Source of the DNA: Tardiphaga sp. 709
Lineage (GTDB): Bacteria; Pseudomonadota; Alphaproteobacteria; Rhizobiales; Xanthobacteraceae
Length of the DNA stretch: 64,000 nt
Direction of reading: 5' to 3'
Assembly: GCF_032401055.1 (NCBI RefSeq)
Contig: NZ_CP135529.1
Span: 5,020,501-5,084,500, forward strand
Both the position numbers and the translations under genes were made by a program. The notes beneath the pieces are model-generated. The model saw nothing but the letters and a program-made list of their open reading frames with translations, was not told where the DNA came from and made no database searches. This document shows positions 37,208 to 46,600 of this stretch, piece by piece; positions within the stretch are counted from its first letter, which is position 1, and each line of letters begins with the position of its first letter.

Positions 37208-37233
37208 ACGGCCAGGCTCAGCCTGGCCGTTTT
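37208..37233 (+). terminator. intrinsic terminator after cycM
   Basis: ACGGCCAGGC (37208-37217) pairs with GCCTGGCCGT (37221-37230) around TCA and is followed by TTT; an A-run precedes the stem. Confidence 0.85.
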
Positions 37234-37396
37234 CGTATCTGCATTACCAAAGCTTAAGCGGGACGTTTGGCCGCAACGCGTTAGGATGCAACCAGCGTGA
37301 CGGGTGGTATCCTGCGGAAAAGCCGGCATAATCGGTCGAACCCTCGCCTTATATGACCGTTCTAATAGACTGCTTCGGTTCACAGGATTCAGCACA

Positions 37397-39298
37397 TTGA
37401 CGATTTCCCGACGCCGCCTTCTCCAGACCAGCGCCTTCGCCGCACTTGCCCCTGTCATCGGTGGTGTGGGCAGCCTCTCCGTCATCGATGCAGCAAGTGC
37501 CCAGTCTGCGGCAAAAGGTGCAGAATGGCGCCATGCGCTGTCCCTGTTCGGGGAGATCAAGTATCCGGCGGACTTTAAGCGCTTCGACTACGTCAATCCG
37601 GAAGCGCCTAAGGGCGGCACCGTCCGCCAGATCGCGATCGGCACCTTCGACAATTTCAACATCGCGGTGGCCGGCGTGAAGGGCAACATCGCCGGCGCCG
37701 TCGGGCTGATCTACGAGTCCCTTACGACAGGATCGCTGGACGAGGTCTCGACCGAATATGGTCTGCTCGCGGAAGCCGTCAGCCATCCCGAGGATTACTC
37801 CTGGGTGTCCTACCGGCTGCGGGCGAATGCCAAGTGGCATGATGGCAAGCCGGTGACCCCGGAGGATGTGATCTTCTCGCTGGAGTCCTTCAAGAAATAT
37901 CACCCGCAATATTCTGCCTATTACCGCCATGTGGTGAAGGCCGAGAAGGTCGGCGAGCGCGAGATCAAGTTCACCTTCGATGCGCCCGGCAACCGCGAAT
38001 TGCCGCAGATCGTCGGCCAGCTCACCGTGCTGCCCAAGCACTGGTGGGAGGGCACGAACGCTTCCGGCGCTAAGCGTGACATCGGCAGCACCACGCTGGA
38101 GATGCCGCTCGGCAGCGCCGCCTATCGCATCAAGGAGTTCGTGCCAGGCCGTTCGGTGTCGGTGGAGCGTGTGAAGGACTATTGGGGGCGCGACCTCAAC
38201 GTGAATGTCGGTCGCAATAATTTCGATGAGCTGCGCTACGAGTATTTCCGTGACGGCACCGTCGCGCTCGAAGCCTTCAAGGGCGATCAGGTCGATTGGC
38301 GCACCGAGAACAGCGCCAAGAACTGGGCGACGGCCTATGACTTTCCTGCAGTTGCCGAGAAGCGCGTTATCCTCGAAGAATTTCTCAATCGCTCGTCGGG
38401 CATCATGCAGGGCTTCGCGCTCAACATCCGCCGCGACAAGTTCAAGGATGCGCGTGTTCGCCGCGCGCTGAACTATGCATTCGACTTCGAGGAGATGAAC
38501 AAGCAGATCTTCTTCGGCCAGTACAAGCGCATCTCCAGCTATTTCGATGGTACCGAACTGGCATCGTCCGGTCTGCCGGAAGGCAAGGAGCTGGAGATTC
38601 TGGAGACCGTGCGCGCCGAGGTGCCGCCGGAAGTGTTCACCAAGCCGTATACGAATCCGGTCGGCGGCAGTGCTGAAAACGTGCGTGGCAATCTTCGCGA
38701 AGCGCTGCAACTGTTCAAGGAAGCGGGCTATGAAGTCCGTGATCGCAAACTGGTCAATGCCAAGACCGGTGCGCCGTTTGAGCTGGAATTGCTCGGCGAG
38801 GATCCCTCTTTCGAGCGCGTGATGCTGTTCTTCAAGCCGTCGCTGGAACGTCTCGGCATCGGCGTGTCGGTCCGCACCATCGATGCCACGCAATATGAGA
38901 ACCGGCTGCGGACCTGGGATTTTGACATCGTCGTGTCGTCCTGGCCGGAGTCGCTGTCGCCTGGTAACGAACAGCGTGAATTCTGGGGTTCGCAGGCTGC
39001 CGATATGGCCGGCTCGCGCAACATCGTCGGCATCAAGAATCCTGCGATCGACAAGCTGATCGATCGCGTGATCTTCACCAAGGACCGCAACGATCTCGTC
39101 GCTGCGACCAAGGCGCTGGATCGTGTGCTGCTGTGGAACAACTTCGTGGTGCCGCAATGGACTTACAACAAGGTCCGCACGGCGCGCTGGGATCGCTTCG
39201 GTCGTCCGCCTGAGCCGCCGAAATACGGGCAGTCGGGTTTCCCCGCCATCTGGTGGTACGACGCCGACAAGGCCGCCAAGATCGGCAAGCGCTCTTGA
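37397..39298 (+). CDS. yejA1: extracellular solute-binding protein, YejA-like (copy 1)
   Basis: A 633-residue family-5 (peptide/oligopeptide type) binding protein. With a TTG start at 37397 it begins MTISRRRLLQTSAFAAL, a twin-arginine-type signal ending near ASAQS; AGGATT is upstream. The frame is open to GTG 37304 but the added residues would precede the RR motif without a family counterpart. HALSLFGEIKYPADFKRFDYVNPEAPKGG (in parts) is the characteristic YejA beginning. It should bind peptides and deliver them to the YejB/E/F importer encoded after the second copy. The start is the least certain part. Confidence 0.85.
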   Translation: MTISRRRLLQTSAFAALAPVIGGVGSLSVIDAASAQSAAKGAEWRHALSLFGEIKYPADFKRFDYVNPEAPKGGTVRQIAIGTFDNFNIAVAGVKGNIAGAVGLIYESLTTGSLDEVSTEYGLLAEAVSHPEDYSWVSYRLRANAKWHDGKPVTPEDVIFSLESFKKYHPQYSAYYRHVVKAEKVGEREIKFTFDAPGNRELPQIVGQLTVLPKHWWEGTNASGAKRDIGSTTLEMPLGSAAYRIKEFVPGRSVSVERVKDYWGRDLNVNVGRNNFDELRYEYFRDGTVALEAFKGDQVDWRTENSAKNWATAYDFPAVAEKRVILEEFLNRSSGIMQGFALNIRRDKFKDARVRRALNYAFDFEEMNKQIFFGQYKRISSYFDGTELASSGLPEGKELEILETVRAEVPPEVFTKPYTNPVGGSAENVRGNLREALQLFKEAGYEVRDRKLVNAKTGAPFELELLGEDPSFERVMLFFKPSLERLGIGVSVRTIDATQYENRLRTWDFDIVVSSWPESLSPGNEQREFWGSQAADMAGSRNIVGIKNPAIDKLIDRVIFTKDRNDLVAATKALDRVLLWNNFVVPQWTYNKVRTARWDRFGRPPEPPKYGQSGFPAIWWYDADKAAKIGKRS

Positions 39299-39312
39299 GG
39301 AGCACATCGCGC

Positions 39313-41169
39313 ATGGCGCAGCTCAATCGTCGGCACGTGCTGGGTCTCGGGATCGGCGCTATCGCGGCGTCACGCTTCAGCCCCGCTTTGGCAGAGGCGC
39401 CGAGAGAAGCCCACGGCATCTCCGCCTTTGGCGATCTGAAATATCCGGCCGATTTTCCGAATTTCGACTACGTCAACGTCAATGCACCGAAGGGCGGCGC
39501 CTTCTCGACGGTGCCGTCGAGCCGTGCATTCAACCAGTCGTTCCAGACCTTCAATTCGCTGAATGCCTATGTTCTGAAGGGCGACGGCGCGCAGGGCATG
39601 GGCATGACCTTCGCCCCGCTGATGGTGCGCGCGGGCGACGAGCCAGACGCGATGTATGGGCTGGTCGCGAAGTCCGTGCAGATCTCTGCCGATGGTCTGA
39701 CTTATCGTTTTACGCTGAGGCCGGAAGCGCGCTTCCACGACGGCAGCAAGCTCACTGCACGTGATGCAGCATTCTCATTGACGGCTCTCAAGACCAAGGG
39801 CCATCCCATCATCACGCAGCAGATGCGCGACATGGTGAAGGCCGAGGCCGTAGACGACCTGACGCTGGTGGTGACATTCGCCGAGAAACGCGGCCGCGAT
39901 GTGCCGCTGTTTGTCGCCGGCATGCCGATTTTCTCGCAGGCCTATTACGATAAGCGCGCATTCGATGAGACGTCGCTGGAGACGCCGCTCGGCAGCGGTC
40001 CCTACAAGGTCGGCCGCTTCGAGGTCGGGCGCTACATCGAATTCGACCGCGTGAAGGACTGGTGGGCCGCGGACCTTCCCGTCAATCGCGGCAGCTATAA
40101 TTTCGATACGGTACGGTTCGATTTTTATCGCGACCGCGACGTGGCCTTCGAAGGTTTCACCGGCCGCAATTATCTGTATCGCGAGGAGTTCACCTCGCGC
40201 ATCTGGAACACGCGTTACGATTTCCCGGCGGTAAAGGATGGCCGGGTCAAGCAGGAGATGTTGCCCGACGACACACCTTCCGGTGCGCAGGGCTGGTTCC
40301 TCAACACACGCCGCGCCAAGTTCAAGGATCCGCGTGTGCGCGAGGCGCTCGGTAACGCATTCGATTTCGAATGGACCAACAAGACGATCATGTATGGCGC
40401 CTATGTGCGCACGGTGTCGCCGTTCCAGAACTCTGACCTGATGGCGACTGGTGCGCCGTCGCTGGAAGAGCTAGCATTGCTGGAGCCGTTCCGCGACAAG
40501 GTGCCGGCCGAGGTTTTTGGAGCGCCCTATCTGCCACCGACATCGGATGGATCAGGTCAGGACCGTGCGCTGCTGCGCAAGGCCATCCAGCTCCTGAACG
40601 ACGCAGGTTGCGCAATGAAGGATGGCAAGCGCATGACGGCGCAGGGCGAGCCGTTCAAGGTCGAGTTTTTGCTCGATGAGCCTGCTTTCCAGGCGCATCA
40701 CATGCCCTATATCAAGAATCTCGGCACGCTCGGCATCGAGGCCAGTGTGCGCCTTGTCGATCCCGTGCAATTCCGCGCACGCCGCGACGATTTCGACTTC
40801 GACGCAGCCATCGAACGTTTCAGCTTTTCCACCATTCCCGGCGATTCCCTGCGTTCGTTCTTCTCGATGCAGTCGGCAGTCACCAAGGGCTCGAATAATC
40901 TCGCCGGCATTTCCGATCCTATCGTCGATGCGCTGATGAACGAAGTCATCGCCGCCGATACGCGCCCCAAGCTGGTCTTCGCGGCGCGGGCGCTGGATCG
41001 TGTCATCCGCGCCGGCCGCTACTGGGTGCCGCAATGGTATGCGGCGTCGCATCGCGTGGCCTATTGGGATGTGTTCGGCCATCCCGCCAATCTGCCGAAA
41101 TATATCGGCGTCGGTGCCCCCGATCTGTGGTGGGCGTCCGCAAAACCTTCAAGCGAGCAGGCCAAATAG
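39313..41169 (+). CDS. yejA2: extracellular solute-binding protein, YejA-like (copy 2)
   Basis: A 618-residue paralogue of the protein just upstream, sharing the YPADFPNFDYVNVNAPKGG-type beginning and overall length. Residues 1-32 form the signal peptide (RRHVLGLGIGAIAASRFSPALA). TTGAGGAGC is placed well before ATG 39313, and the 14-base gap to copy 1 shows co-transcription. Two tandem YejA genes feeding one permease suggests separate ligand ranges; in rhizobia the Yej importer takes up peptides including plant NCR peptides and microcin C-like toxins, which is known for relatives and only inferred here. Confidence 0.88.
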   Translation: MAQLNRRHVLGLGIGAIAASRFSPALAEAPREAHGISAFGDLKYPADFPNFDYVNVNAPKGGAFSTVPSSRAFNQSFQTFNSLNAYVLKGDGAQGMGMTFAPLMVRAGDEPDAMYGLVAKSVQISADGLTYRFTLRPEARFHDGSKLTARDAAFSLTALKTKGHPIITQQMRDMVKAEAVDDLTLVVTFAEKRGRDVPLFVAGMPIFSQAYYDKRAFDETSLETPLGSGPYKVGRFEVGRYIEFDRVKDWWAADLPVNRGSYNFDTVRFDFYRDRDVAFEGFTGRNYLYREEFTSRIWNTRYDFPAVKDGRVKQEMLPDDTPSGAQGWFLNTRRAKFKDPRVREALGNAFDFEWTNKTIMYGAYVRTVSPFQNSDLMATGAPSLEELALLEPFRDKVPAEVFGAPYLPPTSDGSGQDRALLRKAIQLLNDAGCAMKDGKRMTAQGEPFKVEFLLDEPAFQAHHMPYIKNLGTLGIEASVRLVDPVQFRARRDDFDFDAAIERFSFSTIPGDSLRSFFSMQSAVTKGSNNLAGISDPIVDALMNEVIAADTRPKLVFAARALDRVIRAGRYWVPQWYAASHRVAYWDVFGHPANLPKYIGVGAPDLWWASAKPSSEQAK

Positions 41170-41170
41170 C

Positions 41171-42277
41171 ATGGGCGCATATATCGCACGGCGCGTGCTG
41201 CTGATGTTTCCCACGCTGCTGGGAATCCTGTTCGTGTCCTTCGTCGTGGTGCAATTCGCGCCCGGTGGTCCGGTGGAGCGCGTGATCGCGCAGCTCAGCG
41301 GCGCCGATACCGGCGCGTCGCGTGTCTCCGGTTCGTCCGGTGGGGACTTCGGTAATCGGGCACAGCCCGGCGCTGCAGGCGACGCGGTGAATTCGAAGTA
41401 TCGCGGAGCGCAAGGCCTCGATCCGGATTTCGTCAAGAGCCTGGAAAAGCAGTTCGGCTTCGACAAGCCTGCGCCGGAACGCTTCGCGCTGATGTTGTGG
41501 AACTTCGCGCGCTTCGATTTCGGCAAGAGCTATTTCCGCGACACGACGGTGCTGCAGCTCATCAAGGAGAAGCTGCCGGTCTCGATGTCGCTCGGAATCT
41601 GGATGATGCTGATCACCTATCTGATTTCGATCCCGCTCGGCATTCGCAAGGCGGTGCAGGACGGCTCGCGCTTCGACACATGGACCTCGGCGGTCATCAT
41701 TGTCGGTTTCGCCATTCCCGGCTTCCTGTTCGCGATCCTGCTGATCATCCTGTTTTCCGGCGGATCGTTCTGGAGCATCTTCCCGCTGCGCGGCCTGACC
41801 TCGGACGGCTGGAGCCAGTTCCCGTGGTACTGGAAGATCATTGACTACTTCTGGCATATGACGCTGCCGCTGATCTCGATGGTGCTCGGCGCCTTCGCCA
41901 CCATGACATTGTTGACCAAGAACTCGTTCCTCGATGAAATCCGCAAGCAATATGTGATGACCGCGCGCGCCAAGGGCTGCAACGAGCGGCAGGTGCTCTA
42001 TAATCACATCTTCCGTAATGCCATGCTGATCGTCATCGCCGGTTTCCCTGGCGCATTCATCCATGCCTTCTTCTCAGGCTCGTTGCTGATCGAGACGATC
42101 TTCTCGCTTGATGGCCTCGGTCTGCTCGGCTTCGAGAGCGTGCTCAACCGCGATTATCCCGTGGTATTCGGCACGCTGTTTATCTTCTCGCTGGTCGGTC
42201 TCGTTGTGAACCTCCTGTCCGATCTGGCCTATATGTGGATCGATCCGCGGATCGACTTTGAGGCGCGAGAAGTCTGA
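41171..42277 (+). CDS. yejB: peptide ABC transporter permease YejB
   Basis: A 368-residue inner-membrane protein with an N-terminal helix (VLLMFPTLLGILFVSFVV), a periplasmic loop of about 100 residues (including a low-complexity Gly/Ser/Ala segment SGSSGGDFGNRAQPG) and five more helices. TARAKGCNERQVLYNHIFRNA is the EAA loop contacting the ATPase. Length and the long loop are typical of YejB rather than DppB. Its stop overlaps the yejE start (ATGA), and it begins one base after the yejA2 stop. Confidence 0.93.
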   Translation: MGAYIARRVLLMFPTLLGILFVSFVVVQFAPGGPVERVIAQLSGADTGASRVSGSSGGDFGNRAQPGAAGDAVNSKYRGAQGLDPDFVKSLEKQFGFDKPAPERFALMLWNFARFDFGKSYFRDTTVLQLIKEKLPVSMSLGIWMMLITYLISIPLGIRKAVQDGSRFDTWTSAVIIVGFAIPGFLFAILLIILFSGGSFWSIFPLRGLTSDGWSQFPWYWKIIDYFWHMTLPLISMVLGAFATMTLLTKNSFLDEIRKQYVMTARAKGCNERQVLYNHIFRNAMLIVIAGFPGAFIHAFFSGSLLIETIFSLDGLGLLGFESVLNRDYPVVFGTLFIFSLVGLVVNLLSDLAYMWIDPRIDFEAREV

Positions 42278-43455
42278 TGACGATCACAGCGCCCGTGCCC
42301 GTCGAAACCACCACGCTGTCGCCGCTCGGCGAAGCCGTGCCGCCATCGCGTCACCCGCTTGGCATCTCGCCGCTCAACCAGCGTCGCTGGCAGAACTTCA
42401 AGTCCAATCGCCGTGGCTACTGGTCGTTCTGGCTTTTCATGTTCCTGTTCTTCATCTCGCTGTTCGCCGAGGTGATCGCCAATGACCGGCCGTTCTTCAT
42501 CAAGTTCGACGGCAAGATGTATTTCCCGGCTTTCGTCACCTATTCGGAGACGACTTTTGGCGGTGATTTCGAGACGGCCGCCGATTATCGCGACCCGTTC
42601 CTGCAGAAACTGATCGCCGAGAAGAACGGCACGATCCTTTGGCCGCTGATCCGTTATTCCTACGATACGCACAATCTCGATCTGCCGACGCCTGCGCCTT
42701 CGAAGCCGACCTGGATGCTCACTGAAGAACAGTGCAAGCCGGTGGTCGAGAAGAAGGGCCTCAAGAGCTGCCGCGACCTTGAATATAACTGGCTCGGCAC
42801 CGACGATCAGGGCCGCGATGTTGTTGCGCGGCTGATCTACGGCTTCCGCATCTCGGTGCTGTTCGGTCTCGCACTAACGATCATTTCGTCAATCATAGGC
42901 ATCGCCGCAGGCGGTGTGCAGGGCTATTTCGGTGGCTGGGTCGATCTCGCCTTTCAGCGCTTCATCGAGATCTGGAGTGCGATCCCGTCACTCTATCTGC
43001 TGCTGATTCTGTCCTCGGTGCTAGTGCCCGGCTTCTTCGTGCTGCTTGGGATCCTGCTGCTGTTCTCATGGGTGTCGCTGGTCGGTCTCGTGCGCGCCGA
43101 GTTCCTGCGCGGCCGAAACTTCGAATATATCATGGCGGCGCGGGCGCTCGGTGTGTCCAACGCCAAGATGATGATCCGACATCTGCTGCCGAATGCCATG
43201 GTGGCCACCATGACCTTCCTGCCGTTCATCGTCTCGTCCTCGGTGATGACGCTGACTGCGCTGGATTTCCTCGGCTTCGGCCTGCCGCCGGGCTCGCCAT
43301 CGCTCGGCGAACTTCTGTCGCAAGGCAAGGCCAATGTGCAGGCGCCCTGGCTCGGCTTCACCGGCTTCTTCGCGGTGGCGATCATGCTGTCGCTGCTGAT
43401 CTTCATCGGCGAGGGCGTCCGCGATGCCTTCGATCCGCGCAAGACATTCAGGTAG
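42277..43455 (+). CDS. yejE: peptide ABC transporter permease YejE
   Basis: A 392-residue permease. After a cytoplasmic N-terminus rich in Pro, the first helix (FWLFMFLFFISLFAEVIA) is followed by the YejE-specific periplasmic insert with NWLGTDDQGRDVVARLIYG, then five helices. The EAA loop reads MAARALGVSNAKMMIRHLLPNA. It forms the membrane channel with YejB. Confidence 0.93.
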   Translation: MTITAPVPVETTTLSPLGEAVPPSRHPLGISPLNQRRWQNFKSNRRGYWSFWLFMFLFFISLFAEVIANDRPFFIKFDGKMYFPAFVTYSETTFGGDFETAADYRDPFLQKLIAEKNGTILWPLIRYSYDTHNLDLPTPAPSKPTWMLTEEQCKPVVEKKGLKSCRDLEYNWLGTDDQGRDVVARLIYGFRISVLFGLALTIISSIIGIAAGGVQGYFGGWVDLAFQRFIEIWSAIPSLYLLLILSSVLVPGFFVLLGILLLFSWVSLVGLVRAEFLRGRNFEYIMAARALGVSNAKMMIRHLLPNAMVATMTFLPFIVSSSVMTLTALDFLGFGLPPGSPSLGELLSQGKANVQAPWLGFTGFFAVAIMLSLLIFIGEGVRDAFDPRKTFR

Positions 43456-43464
43456 GGCCGCAGC

Positions 43465-45102
43465 ATGGATGCCATCAACCAGCCGCTGCTCGATGTGCGC
43501 GATCTCTCGGTCGCGTTCCACCATGGCGGTAATACATCGGTCGCGGTCGATCGCGTATCGTTCGAGATCAAGCGCGGCGAATGCGTTGCGCTTGTCGGCG
43601 AGTCCGGCTCGGGCAAATCCGTCAGCGCAATGTCGATCCTGCGGCTTTTGCCATATCCGACGGCGTCGCACCCGTCCGGCCATATCCGCTTCAAGGGCCA
43701 TGAGCTCCTGAGCATGTCGGAGCGCGAGATCCGCGGCATCCGCGGCAACGATATCTCCATCATCTTCCAGGAGCCGATGACCTCGCTGAACCCGCTGCAC
43801 ACGATCGGTGCGCAGATCGGCGAGATACTGCAACTCCATAACGGCATCCGCGGCAGCAAGGCGCGCGAACGAACGCTGGAATTGCTGACGCAAGTCGGCA
43901 TTCCAGACCCGGAAACACGCCTCGCCAGCTATCCGCATCAATTGTCGGGTGGTCAGCGCCAGCGCGTGATGATTGCGATGGCGCTCGCCAATGCACCTGA
44001 TCTCCTGATCGCCGATGAGCCGACCACCGCGCTGGACGTCACGGTGCAGGCGCAGATACTCGCTCTGCTGGCCGATATTCGTCAGCGGCTCGGCATGAGC
44101 CTGCTCTTCATTACCCACGATCTCGGCATCGTCCGCCGCATCGCAGACACCGTCTGCGTCATGAACAATGGCAAGATCGTCGAGCAGGGTCCGGTGGAGC
44201 AGGTGTTTACGTCGCCGCGGCATCCCTACACACGCGATCTGCTTGCTGCTGAGCCGAAGCCGGATCCGGCACCCCCACGGCCCGAAGCGCCGGTGGTGAT
44301 GTCGGCGGACGATCTCAAGGTCTGGTTTCCGATCAAGCGGGGATTACTCCGCAAGACGGTGGGCCACGTAAAGGCAGTGGACGGTGTCAGCCTGAAGGTG
44401 CGGCAAGGCGAGACGCTCGGCGTCGTCGGTGAATCCGGCTCCGGCAAGACGACGCTCGGTCTTGCGCTACTGCGCTTAATTTCCTCGCAGGGACCGATCG
44501 TGTTCCTGAGCAAGGATATCCAGGGTCTGCAGTTCAAGGACATGCGGCCGATCCGGCGTGACATGCAGATCGTGTTTCAGGATCCGTTCGGGGCGCTGTC
44601 GCCGCGTATGTCAGTCGGCGATATCGTCGCCGAAGGGTTGAGCGTGCATCAGCCTTCTCTTTCGCCGGAGGATCGTGAGACGCGCGTCGTCAAGGCACTG
44701 CAGGATGTCGGCCTCGATCCCAAGACCCGGTTCCGCTATCCGCATGAGTTCTCCGGCGGCCAGCGCCAGCGCATCAGCATCGCGCGCGCAGCCGTGCTGG
44801 AGCCGAGTTTCGTCGTTCTGGACGAGCCCACCAGCGCGCTCGACATGCTGTTCCAGGCGCAGATGGTGGACCTCCTGCGCGAGCTGCAGCGCAAGCGCGA
44901 TCTCACTTATATGTTCATCTCGCACGACCTGCGCGTGGTCGCGTCACTGGCCAGCCACCTCATCGTGATGCGGCACGGCAAGGTGGTCGAAGAGGGCCCG
45001 GCGGCTGAGCTGTTCAAGAATCCGAAGAGCGACTACACCCGCGCGCTGTTTGCCGCAGCGTTCAGGATCGAAACGGCGCCGGGCGGGGATGCTGCGCAGT
45101 AG
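43465..45102 (+). CDS. yejF: peptide ABC transporter ATPase YejF (two fused nucleotide-binding domains)
   Basis: A 545-residue protein with two complete ATPase domains. Domain 1: Walker A GESGSGKS near residue 45, signature LSGGQRQRV, Walker [16 protein letters not shown]. Domain 2: Walker [10 protein letters not shown] near 325, signature FSGGQRQRI, Walker [15 protein letters not shown]. The fused architecture is standard for YejF and DppDF-type fusions. It powers the YejB/E channel. It closes the five-gene operon and the Nudix gene follows after 6 bases. Confidence 0.95.
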   Translation: MDAINQPLLDVRDLSVAFHHGGNTSVAVDRVSFEIKRGECVALVGESGSGKSVSAMSILRLLPYPTASHPSGHIRFKGHELLSMSEREIRGIRGNDISIIFQEPMTSLNPLHTIGAQIGEILQLHNGIRGSKARERTLELLTQVGIPDPETRLASYPHQLSGGQRQRVMIAMALANAPDLLIADEPTTALDVTVQAQILALLADIRQRLGMSLLFITHDLGIVRRIADTVCVMNNGKIVEQGPVEQVFTSPRHPYTRDLLAAEPKPDPAPPRPEAPVVMSADDLKVWFPIKRGLLRKTVGHVKAVDGVSLKVRQGETLGVVGESGSGKTTLGLALLRLISSQGPIVFLSKDIQGLQFKDMRPIRRDMQIVFQDPFGALSPRMSVGDIVAEGLSVHQPSLSPEDRETRVVKALQDVGLDPKTRFRYPHEFSGGQRQRISIARAAVLEPSFVVLDEPTSALDMLFQAQMVDLLRELQRKRDLTYMFISHDLRVVASLASHLIVMRHGKVVEEGPAAELFKNPKSDYTRALFAAAFRIETAPGGDAAQ

Positions 45103-45108
45103 GATACG

Positions 45109-45765
45109 ATGACGAAAGACAACGATCACCGTCCCACCATTACGGACCGTGCTGCCGATGTCGCTGTCTCGGCTCCGACGGTGGTCGGACGCGGCTTCAT
45201 GACCTACGAACGGTACGATATCGCGATCATTCGCGCGGGCGATGAGACACTGCGGCAGCAGCGTGACATACTCCGTGCCAGCAAAGTGGCCGCAGTTCTT
45301 CCGATCGATCTTGCGCGCGGCGAAGTCGTGCTGATTCACCAGTTTCGTTTGCCGGCGCATCTCGCCACGGGGCGTGGTGAGATGGTCGAGATCGTCGCCG
45401 GACGCGTTGATGAGGATGAAACGCCGCTCGTTGCCGCTGCGCGAGAATGTGCGGAAGAAATCGGTGTAACGCTGCAGCGTTTGCTCGAGCTCTATAGCGT
45501 GCTGCCGACGCCGGGCTTCACCGACGAGTATGTCACATTCTTTCTCGGCTTCGTTGACAGCAGCAAGGTACCCACCCGGGGTGGTCTCGTCGGAGAGACC
45601 GAGGATACGCGGCCCTTCGTGGTCTCCATCGACGAGGCGATCGCGGCACTGGATAGCGGCGCAATTCACAACGGCCTGATGGTGAGTGCTCTGCAGTGGC
45701 TGGCGCTGCATCGTGCCCGACTGCAGGATTACTACGAGCGCGCGGTGCCTAATCCAGCCGTCTGA
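45109..45765 (+). CDS. Nudix hydrolase, ADP-ribose pyrophosphatase-like
   Basis: A 218-residue hydrolase cleaving a nucleoside diphosphate linked to another moiety. The full Nudix box GX5EX7REUXEEXGU occupies residues 98-120 (GRVDEDE...ARECAEEIGV). The region just before, VLIHQFRLPAHLATG, and the YSVLPTPGFTDEYVTFFLG that follows resemble NudF-type ADP-ribose pyrophosphatases. Six bases after yejF, it may be part of that operon. Its last 17 bases overlap the end of the convergent NlpC/P60 gene. Confidence 0.9.
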   Translation: MTKDNDHRPTITDRAADVAVSAPTVVGRGFMTYERYDIAIIRAGDETLRQQRDILRASKVAAVLPIDLARGEVVLIHQFRLPAHLATGRGEMVEIVAGRVDEDETPLVAAARECAEEIGVTLQRLLELYSVLPTPGFTDEYVTFFLGFVDSSKVPTRGGLVGETEDTRPFVVSIDEAIAALDSGAIHNGLMVSALQWLALHRARLQDYYERAVPNPAV

Positions 45766-46600
45766 TGCTGGTGATATCGCTGCCGGCCGCCTTGATCCGC
45801 GCGATGGCGCCTTTCGTGTCCTCGATGGCCGTTGCCATGTGATGCGCATTGGCATGCACGATCGTGTCGGCATCGCGGGCGATGGCAACGTGGCCCTTCC
45901 AGAAAATCAGGTCGCCGCGCTTCAGATGCTGCATCTCGGCGTCGGACAAGGCGCGGCCGAGGCCGCTCTCCTGCATGTCGCTGTCGCGCGGGCAGCCGGT
46001 GCCTGATGCGGTCAGTGCGATTTGCACCAGCCCGGAGCAATCGATACCGAGGCTGCTCTTGCCGCCCCATAGATAGGGCGTGCCGACGAAGCGCTCGGCG
46101 ACCGCAACGAAATCGTTTTCGAACGCATCGATCTCCGCGACATGCCGCCTCGGTACGCAATGTCCGGCATTCGTCATCACAAATGCATCGGTCATCTTGA
46201 CGATGGCCAGGCGCGCGCCTAGCGGCAGCGTATCTGTCGGCGGCAGTTTGATGGAGGGCCCAGGAAAAAGGAACGTCCGGAGCGCGGTCACTTTGTGTGT
46301 CGGTGTCGGCCCGCGTGGATAGAGTGCGAGATCCGAGAGCCAGCCGACATAGCCGTCGCCATTGAGTTGGCCCCAGGCCCAGCCTTCTTCGTTGCGGTCG
46401 TAGATGGTGAAACGCTCGCCCTTCAAGGCCTGCGTATTCATTTCGGCGCCGGAGAATGGTTGGAGCCGCATGGAGGTGACGCCATCGGCAACCTCGAATT
46501 CTTCGCCGTCGACGAAACGTGCGGCCTCGACCTGACCTTCAAGATATCGCGCAGCCACGTCCGGGCGCGCAGGAGTGAGCCGGGGATCTCGTTTATCCAT
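45749..46600 (-). CDS. NlpC/P60 family cysteine endopeptidase with N-terminal SH3-like domains
   Basis: A 283-residue cell-wall peptidase candidate. Residues about 35-145 form two bacterial SH3-like modules (WAWGQLNGDGYVGWLSD is typical). The catalytic domain follows: YLWGGKSSLGIDCSG with Cys188, then GHVAI with His237 and a polar third residue near H249. Such enzymes cut gamma-D-Glu-diaminopimelate bonds in peptidoglycan peptides. No signal peptide is visible, so it may act on recycled or imported muropeptides in the cytoplasm. It overlaps the aminopeptidase gene upstream by 8 bases, which suggests joint peptide degradation. Confidence 0.9.
   Translation of the reverse strand: MDKRDPRLTPARPDVAARYLEGQVEAARFVDGEEFEVADGVTSMRLQPFSGAEMNTQALKGERFTIYDRNEEGWAWGQLNGDGYVGWLSDLALYPRGPTPTHKVTALRTFLFPGPSIKLPPTDTLPLGARLAIVKMTDAFVMTNAGHCVPRRHVAEIDAFENDFVAVAERFVGTPYLWGGKSSLGIDCSGLVQIALTASGTGCPRDSDMQESGLGRALSDAEMQHLKRGDLIFWKGHVAIARDADTIVHANAHHMATAIEDTKGAIARIKAAGSDITSIRRLD

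Noticed and set aside
37349-39307. 652-codon minus-strand frame
   Set aside because: Entirely antisense to yejA1, with no family signature; third-position GC bias of the real gene leaves this frame open.
43066-44223. 385-codon minus-strand frame across yejE and yejF
   Set aside because: Crosses the junction of two intact genes on the other strand; Arg/His-rich shadow composition.
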